From Anaerolineaceae bacterium (GTDB taxonomy: Bacteria > Chloroflexota > Anaerolineae > Anaerolineales > Anaerolineaceae), in contig JAGOIM010000033.1 in NCBI GenBank assembly GCA_017995665.1, positions 1 through 11,654 on the forward strand: 11,654 nucleotides of DNA, in the 5' to 3' direction. Below are positions 1-6,563 of this stretch, in pieces; position 1 is the stretch's first letter; each line of letters opens with the position of its first letter. Position numbers and translations under genes: made by a program. The notes under the pieces are model-generated. The model saw only the letters and a program-made list of their open reading frames with translations, ran no database searches and was not told the origin of the DNA.

Positions 1-259
1 AGCCTAAATTATCTGCGCCTTGGCTGACCGCTTCCAGATATCCCCACCATGCCAGCCTGCCTTGCGGGTCATAAACACGCAGGTCCTGACCTAAACGCAG
101 CTTCCAGTCCTCCATGCTCAGGCCCTCTGCAGGACAGCTGATGAGAGCATCTTTGGGACCAAAAAAATCATCCCAGCTTAATTTCACCGGTTGGCAGCGT
201 TCCGAGGAATTCAAAAAGCGTCCATTTTCGCGATCCAAAAGTTCAACCGCCCAGCTCAT
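1..259 (-). CDS. Putative phage tail/baseplate protein, N-terminal part (cut by window edge)
   Basis: An open frame starts at the ATG at 259-257 and runs 86 codons to the left edge without a stop. The start is supported by GGAG placed 6 bases upstream and by a 4-base ATGA overlap with the stop of the preceding gene, so the two are probably translationally coupled. The visible part has an acidic and aromatic N-terminus (starts MSWAVELLDRENG), then LSWDDFFGPKDA near residues 28-39, then LGQDLRVYDPQGRLAWWGYL near residues 54-73. The pattern of a strand ending in 'DPxGxxxWWGyl' resembles N-terminal beta domains of siphovirus tail proteins such as the Gp37-like group. That match is from memory of the family and is tentative. 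Its position after a distal-tail-like gene fits a baseplate or tail-tip role. The C-terminal portion is not in the window. Confidence 0.6.
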   Translation of the reverse strand, partial: MSWAVELLDRENGRFLNSSERCQPVKLSWDDFFGPKDALISCPAEGLSMEDWKLRLGQDLRVYDPQGRLAWWGYLEAVSQGADNLG

Positions 260-1575
260 GGCAATCTCCATTGTTTTCTTCCCCAGGCACGGACAGAAAC
301 TGTTCGTTCAATCATTGCAATCCCTTCCGGATCGCTTTGAAAACAATAAAAAATCTGGGGTGATTTCGCTTGCAGCCATATTCCGCTGCCAATTTGGTTG
401 TGGCTTTTGAATTCCAGACTGTCTTGCAAAGACCAGCTTTTACCGCTCATTTCATCCACAATCAATTTTTGTCCTCTTGTCAGACCGCTAAGTGCATGAA
501 AGCCGAGAAAACCACTTTGTGGCAGGAGTAGAAAATCATCCCATTCCACAACATGCTCGCCTGAATCAGTTTGCTTGGCTTGCAAAAGCAGTTGATGCTG
601 AAGGGCATAGTTGCGAAGCGGCAATTCACCCAAGGGCAGCCGCAAAGGGTCCAAAACCGTAAAGCCCTTTCCGAGACTAACTTGCGCAGCTGCTCCTTCA
701 AAAACAAGCTCGCCCTGCTGTTTCACGACAAAGCGCAATTGCAGGGCTGAAGAGCTTGGCGGATTAAAAAACCGCACAATCGGCAAACCCGTTCCGCCGT
801 TTATTTGGCTGACTAGCATAGGTCCCAGCGTCCAGCTGCCCAAAGTCTGCCAGTCTTTTCCACTCCAACGCAGCTGAGCATACTTGCCGCCGGATGCGCG
901 GCCATTTCCGATCACTGTACCCAAGCCGCCATTCTCTGCTTCAAAAGACAAAGTTGGTTGCACTTCTCCAATGGCATAAGGCAAGCTTCCCAGGCAAAAA
1001 TCTGCCAGAGTTGAACCGCTGAAATTGTTTTCAATTTGCAAGCGCAGCAGGACCGAGCCCTTCAATCCCAGCTCATCCGCATCAATCCGAAACCAATTGT
1101 CGTGCCCGAGCCCCTCATCGTCATGATTGAAGAGGGTGATACCGTTTATTATGCGGCTTCCCGAACCGTTTGAGAGAGGCAAGGGGAATTCTTCGCCAAA
1201 GAAGAGCGTATCGCGCTCTATGTTCAGCTTGATTTCCAGCGAACCTTTCTCAAGGGATGCCAAATGTCCGCTCTGAGTCTGCAAACCAAGCTTACGAAGA
1301 CGGGCATAAGCGTATCCATCCTGATTGTCTTTCCAGATCCGCAAGAAAATCTCCGGCACAAGCCTCTGATAATTTTCAAGGTAATCCAGCCATAATCTGA
1401 GCTGGGCTAAGGAACCTCGCAATCGGATTTTTATCGTCTCTTTCGTTGTTTCCTCTTCTGACGGCTGAAAGTCATATTCCGAGCCAATCAAACCCTGCAA
1501 GCTGGCATTACCATTCAAATTCAACCAAGCCAGCTCATCCGGCAAATCCAAACGCCCAATCGACAAATTAGTCAT
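256..1575 (-). CDS. Putative phage distal-tail-like, beta-rich structural protein (439 aa)
   Basis: The start is the ATG at 1575, which overlaps the upstream stop by 8 bases (ATGACTAA) and has a GGTGAG ribosome-binding-like site just before it. The protein is soluble, rich in beta-type hydrophobic alternation and glycine, and has no membrane segment or signal peptide. Residues about 46-80 (KETIKIRLRGSLAQLRLWLDYLENY region) combine a beta strand with a helix rich in Leu, Trp and Tyr. Residues about 115-150 run 'LEIKLNIERDTLFFGEEFPLPLSNGSG', a pattern I associate with siphovirus distal-tail proteins. After that come what look like two jelly-roll-like segments (about 160-300 and 300-430). It lies between a small connector-like gene and a second tail-like gene. 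A distal-tail or receptor-facing tail protein is the best inference. There is no catalytic motif to confirm it, so 'phage structural protein of unknown exact role' is the safe reading. Confidence 0.6.
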   Translation of the reverse strand: MTNLSIGRLDLPDELAWLNLNGNASLQGLIGSEYDFQPSEEETTKETIKIRLRGSLAQLRLWLDYLENYQRLVPEIFLRIWKDNQDGYAYARLRKLGLQTQSGHLASLEKGSLEIKLNIERDTLFFGEEFPLPLSNGSGSRIINGITLFNHDDEGLGHDNWFRIDADELGLKGSVLLRLQIENNFSGSTLADFCLGSLPYAIGEVQPTLSFEAENGGLGTVIGNGRASGGKYAQLRWSGKDWQTLGSWTLGPMLVSQINGGTGLPIVRFFNPPSSSALQLRFVVKQQGELVFEGAAAQVSLGKGFTVLDPLRLPLGELPLRNYALQHQLLLQAKQTDSGEHVVEWDDFLLLPQSGFLGFHALSGLTRGQKLIVDEMSGKSWSLQDSLEFKSHNQIGSGIWLQAKSPQIFYCFQSDPEGIAMIERTVSVRAWGRKQWRLP

Positions 1576-1993
1576 AGCTCACCGAATCTTTCAACTTCCA
1601 CTGTCCCCAGGCTTGACCTGTGGCTTGCGAAAGACTGCGCAAGCGCAAGCTATCCAGCATTTGGTCACGCTCCTGGCGTAACGCTTTCGCCCAGCTTTCA
1701 AGGTCCAGATTGTTTGTGGGTAAATTGCTAAAACTGACCTCTTTATGAAAGCAAAGCGTTTCCAAGACATGTGCGGCAGTCCCTTTAAACAAAATCGGCA
1801 GACATTCATCAGGGATTGTGCTTATCAATTCGCTGTCCAAACCGGAAATAACATAATTTTTCCCTAAGGACAAATTCAGCTCTGCCAGACTGCTCCTGAA
1901 AGCTTCTATTTTCAAATCCTCCGACAAAGCCAGCCCATGCGGGTCTAAAAACTGATTCCCTAAGCGAACTATTAAAGCGGCTAAGTTAGTCAT
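1568..1993 (-). CDS. Small phage protein, possible head-tail connector (141 aa)
   Basis: The start is the ATG at 1993, overlapping the preceding stop by 8 bases (ATGACTAA), with AAGGTGA a few bases upstream. The product is mostly helical by its hydrophobic pattern and has no membrane segment. It begins MTNLAALIVRLGNQFLDPHG, then shows a run of helices (SLAELNLSLG, SELISTIPDECLPILFKGTAAHVLETLCFH), and ends in a charged helix (SWAKALRQERDQMLDSLRLRSL). A small helical protein coded shortly after the capsid gene and before tail genes is the usual place for a head-tail connector or completion protein. The opening 'xxLixrlgnxfxDPxGxxxsd' also looks like that group to me. This is positional and pattern inference only. 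I do not recognise a named family with certainty. Confidence 0.6.
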   Translation of the reverse strand: MTNLAALIVRLGNQFLDPHGLALSEDLKIEAFRSSLAELNLSLGKNYVISGLDSELISTIPDECLPILFKGTAAHVLETLCFHKEVSFSNLPTNNLDLESWAKALRQERDQMLDSLRLRSLSQATGQAWGQWKLKDSVSYD

Positions 1994-2174
1994 TGCTCAC
2001 CTTGGCTTTTTTCTGCCCGGCTTGTAAAGCTTTTTCAACCTCTGAAGGCGAAAAAGTAACCTTCCAACCTTGCAAATTAATCACCACCAAAAAGCCATCT
2101 TCTCTCAAGCGATAGCTGAGCACGTCCTTGCCCATCAGATGGTTGACAATTATCTTTAATTCTCTTTCTGTCAT
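1986..2174 (-). CDS. Small phage-operon protein of unknown function (62 aa)
   Basis: The ATG at 2174 is preceded by a perfect AGGAGG (2181-2186) at 6-base spacing, the strongest ribosome binding site in the operon apart from that of the terminase. The product is charged and soluble: a helix (TERELKIIVNHLMGKD), a beta hairpin (VLSYRLREDGFLVVINLQGWKVTFSP) and a lysine-rich terminal helix. No catalytic or metal motif is visible. A strong hairpin (2187-2216) sits directly before its ribosome binding site, so its translation and that of the coupled downstream genes may be set separately from the capsid genes. I cannot assign a function. A small tail or completion protein or a regulator are both possible. 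Confidence 0.65.
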   Translation of the reverse strand: MTERELKIIVNHLMGKDVLSYRLREDGFLVVINLQGWKVTFSPSEVEKALQAGQKKAKVSND

Positions 2175-2180
2175 CTTAAA

Positions 2181-2186
2181 CCTCCT
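2181..2186 (-). promoter_or_regulatory. Strong ribosome binding site for the 62-aa gene
   Basis: AGGAGG on the - strand, 6 bases before the ATG at 2174. It abuts the base of the hairpin at 2187-2216, so folding of that hairpin may affect ribosome access. Confidence 0.75.
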
Positions 2187-2216
2187 GCCCCTCCGGCCAT
2201 TTTTGACCGAAGGGGC
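2187..2216 (-). promoter_or_regulatory. Intercistronic RNA hairpin before the tail-side genes
   Basis: The arms 2187-2198 and 2205-2216 pair over 12 base pairs around a 6-base loop. In the - strand RNA the stem has no mismatch but includes two G-U pairs. On the + strand those two positions would be C-A mismatches, so the structure belongs to the operon transcript. No run of U follows, so it is not a classic intrinsic terminator in either direction. Likely roles are an mRNA processing or stabilising stem between the capsid/holin-like genes and the tail-side genes, or a control on the adjacent AGGAGG. The exact role is inference. Confidence 0.65.
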
Positions 2217-2231
2217 GCAATTAATCTAACT

Positions 2232-2423
2232 TTAGTTTTCAGCCCGCAAGCCGTCTTCCAAGGCGGTACCTAAAATGTAGGTAACCAGCAAGGCGACAAT
2301 TCCGGCCAATTGGTCAGCATCCAGCGGGAAATCCGGATACCAGGCTTTGATTACCATAAAAATCAAACCGACCAAAGCCGCCCAAAATTTTCGGGAACTA
2401 AACAAAAGCACAAATTTCGACAT
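2232..2423 (-). CDS. Holin-like small membrane protein (63 aa)
   Basis: The ATG at 2423 follows AAGGAG (2429-2434) at 5-base spacing. The gene starts 17 bases after the capsid stop. The protein has a short basic N-terminus (MSKFVLLFSSRKF), a first hydrophobic helix about residues 13-28, a turn rich in Pro and Asp (WYPDFPLDADQ), a second hydrophobic helix about residues 39-54 ending 'YILGTALEDG', and a charged tail. Two membrane helices in about 60 residues is the layout of small phage holins, which open the cytoplasmic membrane so an endolysin can reach the wall. A GH25 muramidase in the same operon is a plausible partner. Holins are very diverse and many small two-helix phage proteins have other roles, so the function is inferred from topology and context. 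Confidence 0.65.
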   Translation of the reverse strand: MSKFVLLFSSRKFWAALVGLIFMVIKAWYPDFPLDADQLAGIVALLVTYILGTALEDGLRAEN

Positions 2424-2440
2424 CGTTTCTCCTTTTCCGC

Positions 2441-4390
2441 TTAGGCAACGTTGCTTTTGAACAGAGGACGGAAGTCATTCACCCAAACCGCCAGATAATG
2501 GCGCACTTTCAGGCGATGTTCATCATTCGTGAAAACTGCCGGAGAAAGCTCATTCCCGGCAATGAAAATCTCGGGAGCCAGACCAAAGCGTTCACCAACA
2601 AAGATTGCCGGAGCAACCCGCGGATCGCAGGCTGCTGCCCAGTCGTTGGGGTCTGTCCATTCCGGCACAACCAAGGGTACGGCACTCCCCTTCAAGAGAT
2701 TGTCATAAAAATATCCTTCTTCGCGAACGAAATTTCCCTGGCAAATCCCCATTGCCTTCAACTGCAGGGCACGAGGAACCAAGAGAAATTTCGGGTTTAC
2801 CGCCATTTGTGGGCCGCTTCCATAGAAATTGACTTTGTTTTTAATCAGCATCGGTTGGGCAAAAACTTTAGCAGATGCCAAATCCCAGCTTCCTGCTTCC
2901 AAAGCGGAGGTGCCAAGGTTGCCGTGTCCTCCGTTCGTGCTAACCAGATTAGCGTTGAACAAAGGTTGACCGTCAGCCAAGTTTTGTCCGATTCCGCCTT
3001 GGGCAGTGAAAACTCCTGCCACCAAACTCGAGATCTTACGCATACCGGCTGAAGCCAGTTCCCGGGCATAAGAACGCAGTTTGCGGGTCTCATCGCGATC
3101 AATCAGTTCGAGCGTCAGGGGGATATAACCGCCATACTTGTTGAAATTAGCGCTCTCGCCCGAATCACCGACCTGCAATTGTGGATAATCCTCGCCTTCC
3201 TCAATCAAGGGTAAATCGCCTACAGTTCCAATCAAGGTGCCGGTAATTTCATTCAGGCTGTTAAAATGTTCCTGTACGCTAATGTTTTTCCACCAGTCAT
3301 AACCGGCTCTGCCGAGTTCTTCCCAGGTATTGGCAACCAATTTGTTCAGGCTGTTTTTGACCAGTCCGCTAAAATCGGCGGTTGTTGCCAGACGGGCCCG
3401 TTGCGGAAAATATCCGCCGTGCAAGTCGTAATCGCCGGTCAGGCTGAGGTAGAGTTCGCGAATCCCGGAGAGTTTGGCAACCGAAGCATTATTCATCCCC
3501 TTTTCACGAGGAGCACCCATAAGGTCATCCACAGCCGCCTGGAGGCGTTCTCCCGGTTCAACCATGCCCTCAATCCGTGCCGGTCCCTTGACGACCGATG
3601 CGCCGTCCAGTTCGCTCAACAAAGTTTGCGCCTCATTCATTGCCTGGCTCAATTCAGACGGGCTAAAACTGCAATTTTGGAATTGCTTTCGCAAATTGTT
3701 TTTCAGGCTTTGTGGCAAATTACTGTTTGCCAAACTGTTTTCCAGCAATAGTTTGCTCATTTCTTCCTTCATTTGGCGCATTTCCGAAAGCTGAATTTCG
3801 AGCGTCTTGCTTTCTTTGCTGACCTGAGGCTCATTTTGCTGCGCCTCAACTTCCTGACCGATTGTCTTTAAGTTTTCTAACGGCATTTTTAAATCTCCTT
3901 CTATGATTGGATTGATTCCCAATTGGTTGAGTGCCCGCAGAAATATTCCACCGCGAGCCGGGTTATAAACCAAGTCGACCGAATAGATTTTCAAAATCTT
4001 TTCGACCTTCCCGTTTTTCCCCTGAAAGAGTACGTCGGCAGAGAAACCAACTTTTACAGCGGCTTCATCCGATTCTTCCAAAACCTGGCGACCGATTTCT
4101 TTCAACAAGTCCGAAGACGGTCCAAAAGCGCTAAGCTCGGCCCGAACGCCCTGGCTTGTTTCATCCCAAATCGGTTTGCGCAAAACTCCGGCAATATCAC
4201 GAACCGAACGCGCTTTGAGGCTGTGGTCCACAAAACAGTTCACACCGTCCCACAGTGCCAGCGATTCTCGCAAGACCTCCGCCGGAAAAATCCAGCCGTT
4301 CGCCGCTCCGGCAGTGATTGCCAAAATTTCAAAGCCACTGCTGCCTGCCGAGGTGACTTCCAGCGCCAGGCGCTGTCGTCTTTCAGTCAT
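2441..4390 (-). CDS. Prohead protease - scaffold - major capsid fusion protein (649 aa)
   Basis: Residues about 1-155 look like a prohead protease of the assemblin-like serine type: His56 in 'NCFVDHS' and Ser117 in 'VGFSADV' are the likely catalytic pair, followed by 'SVDLVYNPA' (137-145), typical of the end of that domain. Residues about 165-300 are charged, Gln- and Glu-rich and helical (LEIQLSEMRQMKEEMSKLL), as expected for a scaffold or delta domain. Residues about 305-649 resemble a Mu gpT-like/HK97-fold capsid subunit (GGYFPQRARLATTADFSGLV, then IEEGEDYPQLQVGDSGES, then a long beta-rich part). The frame is continuous, so protease, scaffold and shell would be made as one chain and probably separated by self-cleavage. 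I chose ATG 4390 because AAGGAG lies 4 bases upstream. An in-frame ATG at 4468 with a weaker AGGA would add 26 Gly/Asn-rich residues. The domain calls are by motif memory; the protease active site is the least certain. Confidence 0.8.
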   Translation of the reverse strand: MTERRQRLALEVTSAGSSGFEILAITAGAANGWIFPAEVLRESLALWDGVNCFVDHSLKARSVRDIAGVLRKPIWDETSQGVRAELSAFGPSSDLLKEIGRQVLEESDEAAVKVGFSADVLFQGKNGKVEKILKIYSVDLVYNPARGGIFLRALNQLGINPIIEGDLKMPLENLKTIGQEVEAQQNEPQVSKESKTLEIQLSEMRQMKEEMSKLLLENSLANSNLPQSLKNNLRKQFQNCSFSPSELSQAMNEAQTLLSELDGASVVKGPARIEGMVEPGERLQAAVDDLMGAPREKGMNNASVAKLSGIRELYLSLTGDYDLHGGYFPQRARLATTADFSGLVKNSLNKLVANTWEELGRAGYDWWKNISVQEHFNSLNEITGTLIGTVGDLPLIEEGEDYPQLQVGDSGESANFNKYGGYIPLTLELIDRDETRKLRSYARELASAGMRKISSLVAGVFTAQGGIGQNLADGQPLFNANLVSTNGGHGNLGTSALEAGSWDLASAKVFAQPMLIKNKVNFYGSGPQMAVNPKFLLVPRALQLKAMGICQGNFVREEGYFYDNLLKGSAVPLVVPEWTDPNDWAAACDPRVAPAIFVGERFGLAPEIFIAGNELSPAVFTNDEHRLKVRHYLAVWVNDFRPLFKSNVA

Positions 4391-4394
4391 AGAA

Positions 4395-4400
4395 CTCCTT
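4395..4400 (-). promoter_or_regulatory. Ribosome binding site that decides the capsid-fusion start
   Basis: AAGGAG on the - strand, 4 bases before ATG 4390. It favours this start over the longer in-frame ATG at 4468, which only has AGGA at 9-base spacing. The 89 bases between the portal stop and this start hold no other clear element. Confidence 0.65.
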
Positions 4401-4479
4401 CCATTTTTTCCTTTATTCCCGTTATTTCCGAAATCCGGATAGCCAACCCTCCCACACAAATCAGCCATTCGGGTATTTC

Positions 4480-5772
4480 CTAATCTGTCTCCGGCTTTCG
4501 CTCTCCCATGAAGCGATAAACTATGCGCAAGACTTCTTCCTTGTCGATTAGATTCTGTTCATAGAGACTGCTTGCCACCTGAGCAATTTGACTTCCCGCT
4601 TCCGCCAATTCGCGGTTATCGCGCGAACTGATATCGCCGCCTTCCACACGAATACGCAGATCGGGGTCAATTTGCGAATCGTATTTCGCCCGTCGTTGTA
4701 AGACAACCTGCAAAACGTCTTCGAGCAGCATGCAGATAAAACGCTGCCTTTCAGCAAAGCGCCGATAGGTTGGACTGCCGGCTGCTTCGGCGGTCGTCTT
4801 GGTGGAAGATTCCGGCTCAGCCAAAAAATGCAAAGGCAAACCCACTCCGGCTGCAATCATTTTCTTGATTGCCAAACCGTCCGTTGCCGCATCCAATGCC
4901 TCAAGCTTGGGCGCTAAAACGCTCCATTCTTCGCTTTCGTCCGTGACCAAAACCGAACCCGGAGCAGGCGGATTTGCCGTCAGCTGCAACTGACGCACAG
5001 AGCGTTCTGTCTCGCTCCCAAACCGGGCTTTGACCACATAAACAAAGGCATTCCGAAAGCGATTGAGCCTGACCCGGTCTTCAAGCCAAGCGGTATAACG
5101 CGCCAGCCATTTGAGCACCGGCGTCAAATCGCCCTCTCCCCATTGAGAACCGCTCGGACGGTTGAGCGCATAATGCAAGACAACCGGCTTCAGCCTTCCC
5201 AAACTGTCCGCCTCGTCCTTCTGTGGGTCATAAGCGGGGTAAACTTCTTTTTCTGTCTCGTCCTTTGTCCGCAGGTTATAGGCGATTTCTTGTTCAATAT
5301 CGTTTTCGCTGGAAATGATGCTTTCAATATCCCCAGCCGGTAAAACCCTCAGATAGCTCATCCCGCTCAAATCAGTTGTAAGCAACAAGAAGAGGTTGCC
5401 GCTCAGGCAGAGCTCATCGCTCAGTTCATTCACCCGGCTGTCCATTCGATTCAGGCGATGATTCCAGAATTGATCCAAAAAAGCTTGCGTTCCTGACTCA
5501 GCACAGATTGCCTTCAAACCGCCACCCACCGCATATTGCGTGGTCAGCTCCACGATTCGGCGCGCCAAAGGATTGAAACGCCAGGCTTGCAAGCTCTCTT
5601 CCAAAACGCTTTGCCTATCCCAAACATCACGGTCCCTCTCGGCTTTGTTCCAGGAAGATACGCCAACCAAGAGGCTGTTTTCCATCTCAGCCAAGGCAAA
5701 AGCATTGCGTTCTTCCTTTGGCTCGCCTTTTTTAGCGATTAAGTTTTGCAATCGTTCTCTCCATTTACTCAT
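4480..5772 (-). CDS. Phage portal protein (430 aa)
   Basis: The portal forms the ring at one capsid vertex through which terminase pumps DNA and to which the tail attaches. Evidence is the order terminase-portal-capsid and the sequence itself: a basic N-terminus (MSKWRERLQNLI), 'SLQAWRFNPLARRIVELTTQYAVGGGLKA' near residues 60-88, a central domain with 'LCLSGNLFLLLTTD' near 121-134 and 'LRVLPAGDIESI' near 141-152, a helical stretch 'LARYTAWLEDRVRLNRFRNAF' near 223-243, and 'AAGVGLPLHFLAEPESSTKTTAEA' near 307-330 followed by a long helix, which matches the stem and crown helices of many portals. The ATG at 5772 overlaps the muramidase stop by 4 bases (ATGA) with GGTGG upstream; a longer in-frame start at 5829 would lie inside the muramidase gene. 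Length is normal for the family. Confidence 0.85.
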   Translation of the reverse strand: MSKWRERLQNLIAKKGEPKEERNAFALAEMENSLLVGVSSWNKAERDRDVWDRQSVLEESLQAWRFNPLARRIVELTTQYAVGGGLKAICAESGTQAFLDQFWNHRLNRMDSRVNELSDELCLSGNLFLLLTTDLSGMSYLRVLPAGDIESIISSENDIEQEIAYNLRTKDETEKEVYPAYDPQKDEADSLGRLKPVVLHYALNRPSGSQWGEGDLTPVLKWLARYTAWLEDRVRLNRFRNAFVYVVKARFGSETERSVRQLQLTANPPAPGSVLVTDESEEWSVLAPKLEALDAATDGLAIKKMIAAGVGLPLHFLAEPESSTKTTAEAAGSPTYRRFAERQRFICMLLEDVLQVVLQRRAKYDSQIDPDLRIRVEGGDISSRDNRELAEAGSQIAQVASSLYEQNLIDKEEVLRIVYRFMGERKPETD

Positions 5773-6563
5773 GCTGCCACCGGAATATTTTCTTCCTGCC
5801 CACAGTTCACAGCGATGCCTCGTTCGCAAGGCAATTGGTCAATCGGACAAATCTTTGGTTGCGGTTTTCGCCGTCCAAAATAGGCATATAGTTGCTCAAG
5901 GCTGCCATTCCAGCGGTTGTAATCCATATAATGCCCCACTCCGCCAATTGCCGGTGCTCGCTGGCTGGTTTGATGAATCAACCATTGGCGCACGCCTTTC
6001 GGCAATTGAGGCGGGCAAGGATATTCCGGCGTATACAAAGGATCTTCAAGGCTGCGGATATATTGCGCCAGCCACCAATCGACGGTCGGCAAGTCTTCCA
6101 CCTGCAAATAGTCGTTCACCCAAAGTGCTCTGGAATAAATAATCGGGTATCGTCCGCATGCTCCCTTCAAAATTTCCAGCGATTCTGCTACGATTTTGGT
6201 AATATGAGCCTTGCTTTTGCCTTGGGCGAGTTCCACGTCCAGAACCAGACGCAAATCATCCAAATTTTCTCCTTCCAAAATCGTCAAAAAATGATCCATT
6301 TGCGGTTTCGCCTCAGCGATTGGGTAAAGCACGTGATAGGGCAAAATGCAAAGACTTCGCTTTTTCGCTTCTGCAAGATAACGCGGAAAGATAGTGTCGC
6401 GATAAGCCCAGGAGATACCGGTGCGCATGGCGACAAAATGCACCGGAGGGTCTTGCCTGATGAATTGATCAAAATCGGGGATGCGTTTTCCGTCCCAGCT
6501 GGCATTATGCTGAGAAAGATCGACCCCGAGGGGATAGCTCTGATTGCGAGTGAAGTATGTCAT
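5769..6563 (-). CDS. GH25-family muramidase (endolysin or virion lysin), 264 aa
   Basis: This enzyme should cut the beta-1,4 bond between N-acetylmuramic acid and N-acetylglucosamine in peptidoglycan. The GH25 landmarks are in order: 'LGVDLSQHNASWDG' (Asp15), 'AMRTGISWAYRDTIFPRYL' with 'LPYHVLYP' (74-81), the catalytic 'LVLDVELAQG' (Asp109, Glu111), 'YPIIYSRALW' (139-148), 'WWLAQY' (163-168), and 'IHQTSQRAPAIGGVGHYMDYNRWNG' (Asp214). All four acidic active-site positions are present. A tail of about 34 residues after the barrel carries Cys239, Cys246 and Cys254 and is not part of the usual fold. There is no signal peptide, so export would need a holin or delivery in the virion. The start at 6563 has GGAGG at 6-base spacing and overlaps the terminase stop by one base (TAATG). 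Its place between terminase and portal is unusual for an endolysin. Confidence 0.88.
   Translation of the reverse strand: MTYFTRNQSYPLGVDLSQHNASWDGKRIPDFDQFIRQDPPVHFVAMRTGISWAYRDTIFPRYLAEAKKRSLCILPYHVLYPIAEAKPQMDHFLTILEGENLDDLRLVLDVELAQGKSKAHITKIVAESLEILKGACGRYPIIYSRALWVNDYLQVEDLPTVDWWLAQYIRSLEDPLYTPEYPCPPQLPKGVRQWLIHQTSQRAPAIGGVGHYMDYNRWNGSLEQLYAYFGRRKPQPKICPIDQLPCERGIAVNCGQEENIPVAA

Noticed and set aside
2187..2216. Reading the hairpin as an intrinsic transcription terminator.
   Set aside because: No U tract follows the stem on either strand, and further coupled phage genes lie directly downstream.
2498..3052. A 184-codon open frame on the + strand inside the capsid fusion gene.
   Set aside because: It is antisense to a well-supported gene, has no matching ribosome binding site or coding pattern, and is explained by codon use of the opposite strand. 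The same holds for the other + strand frames between 3266 and 7582.
4391..4468. A longer start for the capsid fusion (ATG at 4468).
   Set aside because: The added 26 residues are low-complexity Gly/Asn-rich, and the ribosome binding site at 4395-4400 is better placed for ATG 4390. It remains possible but less likely.
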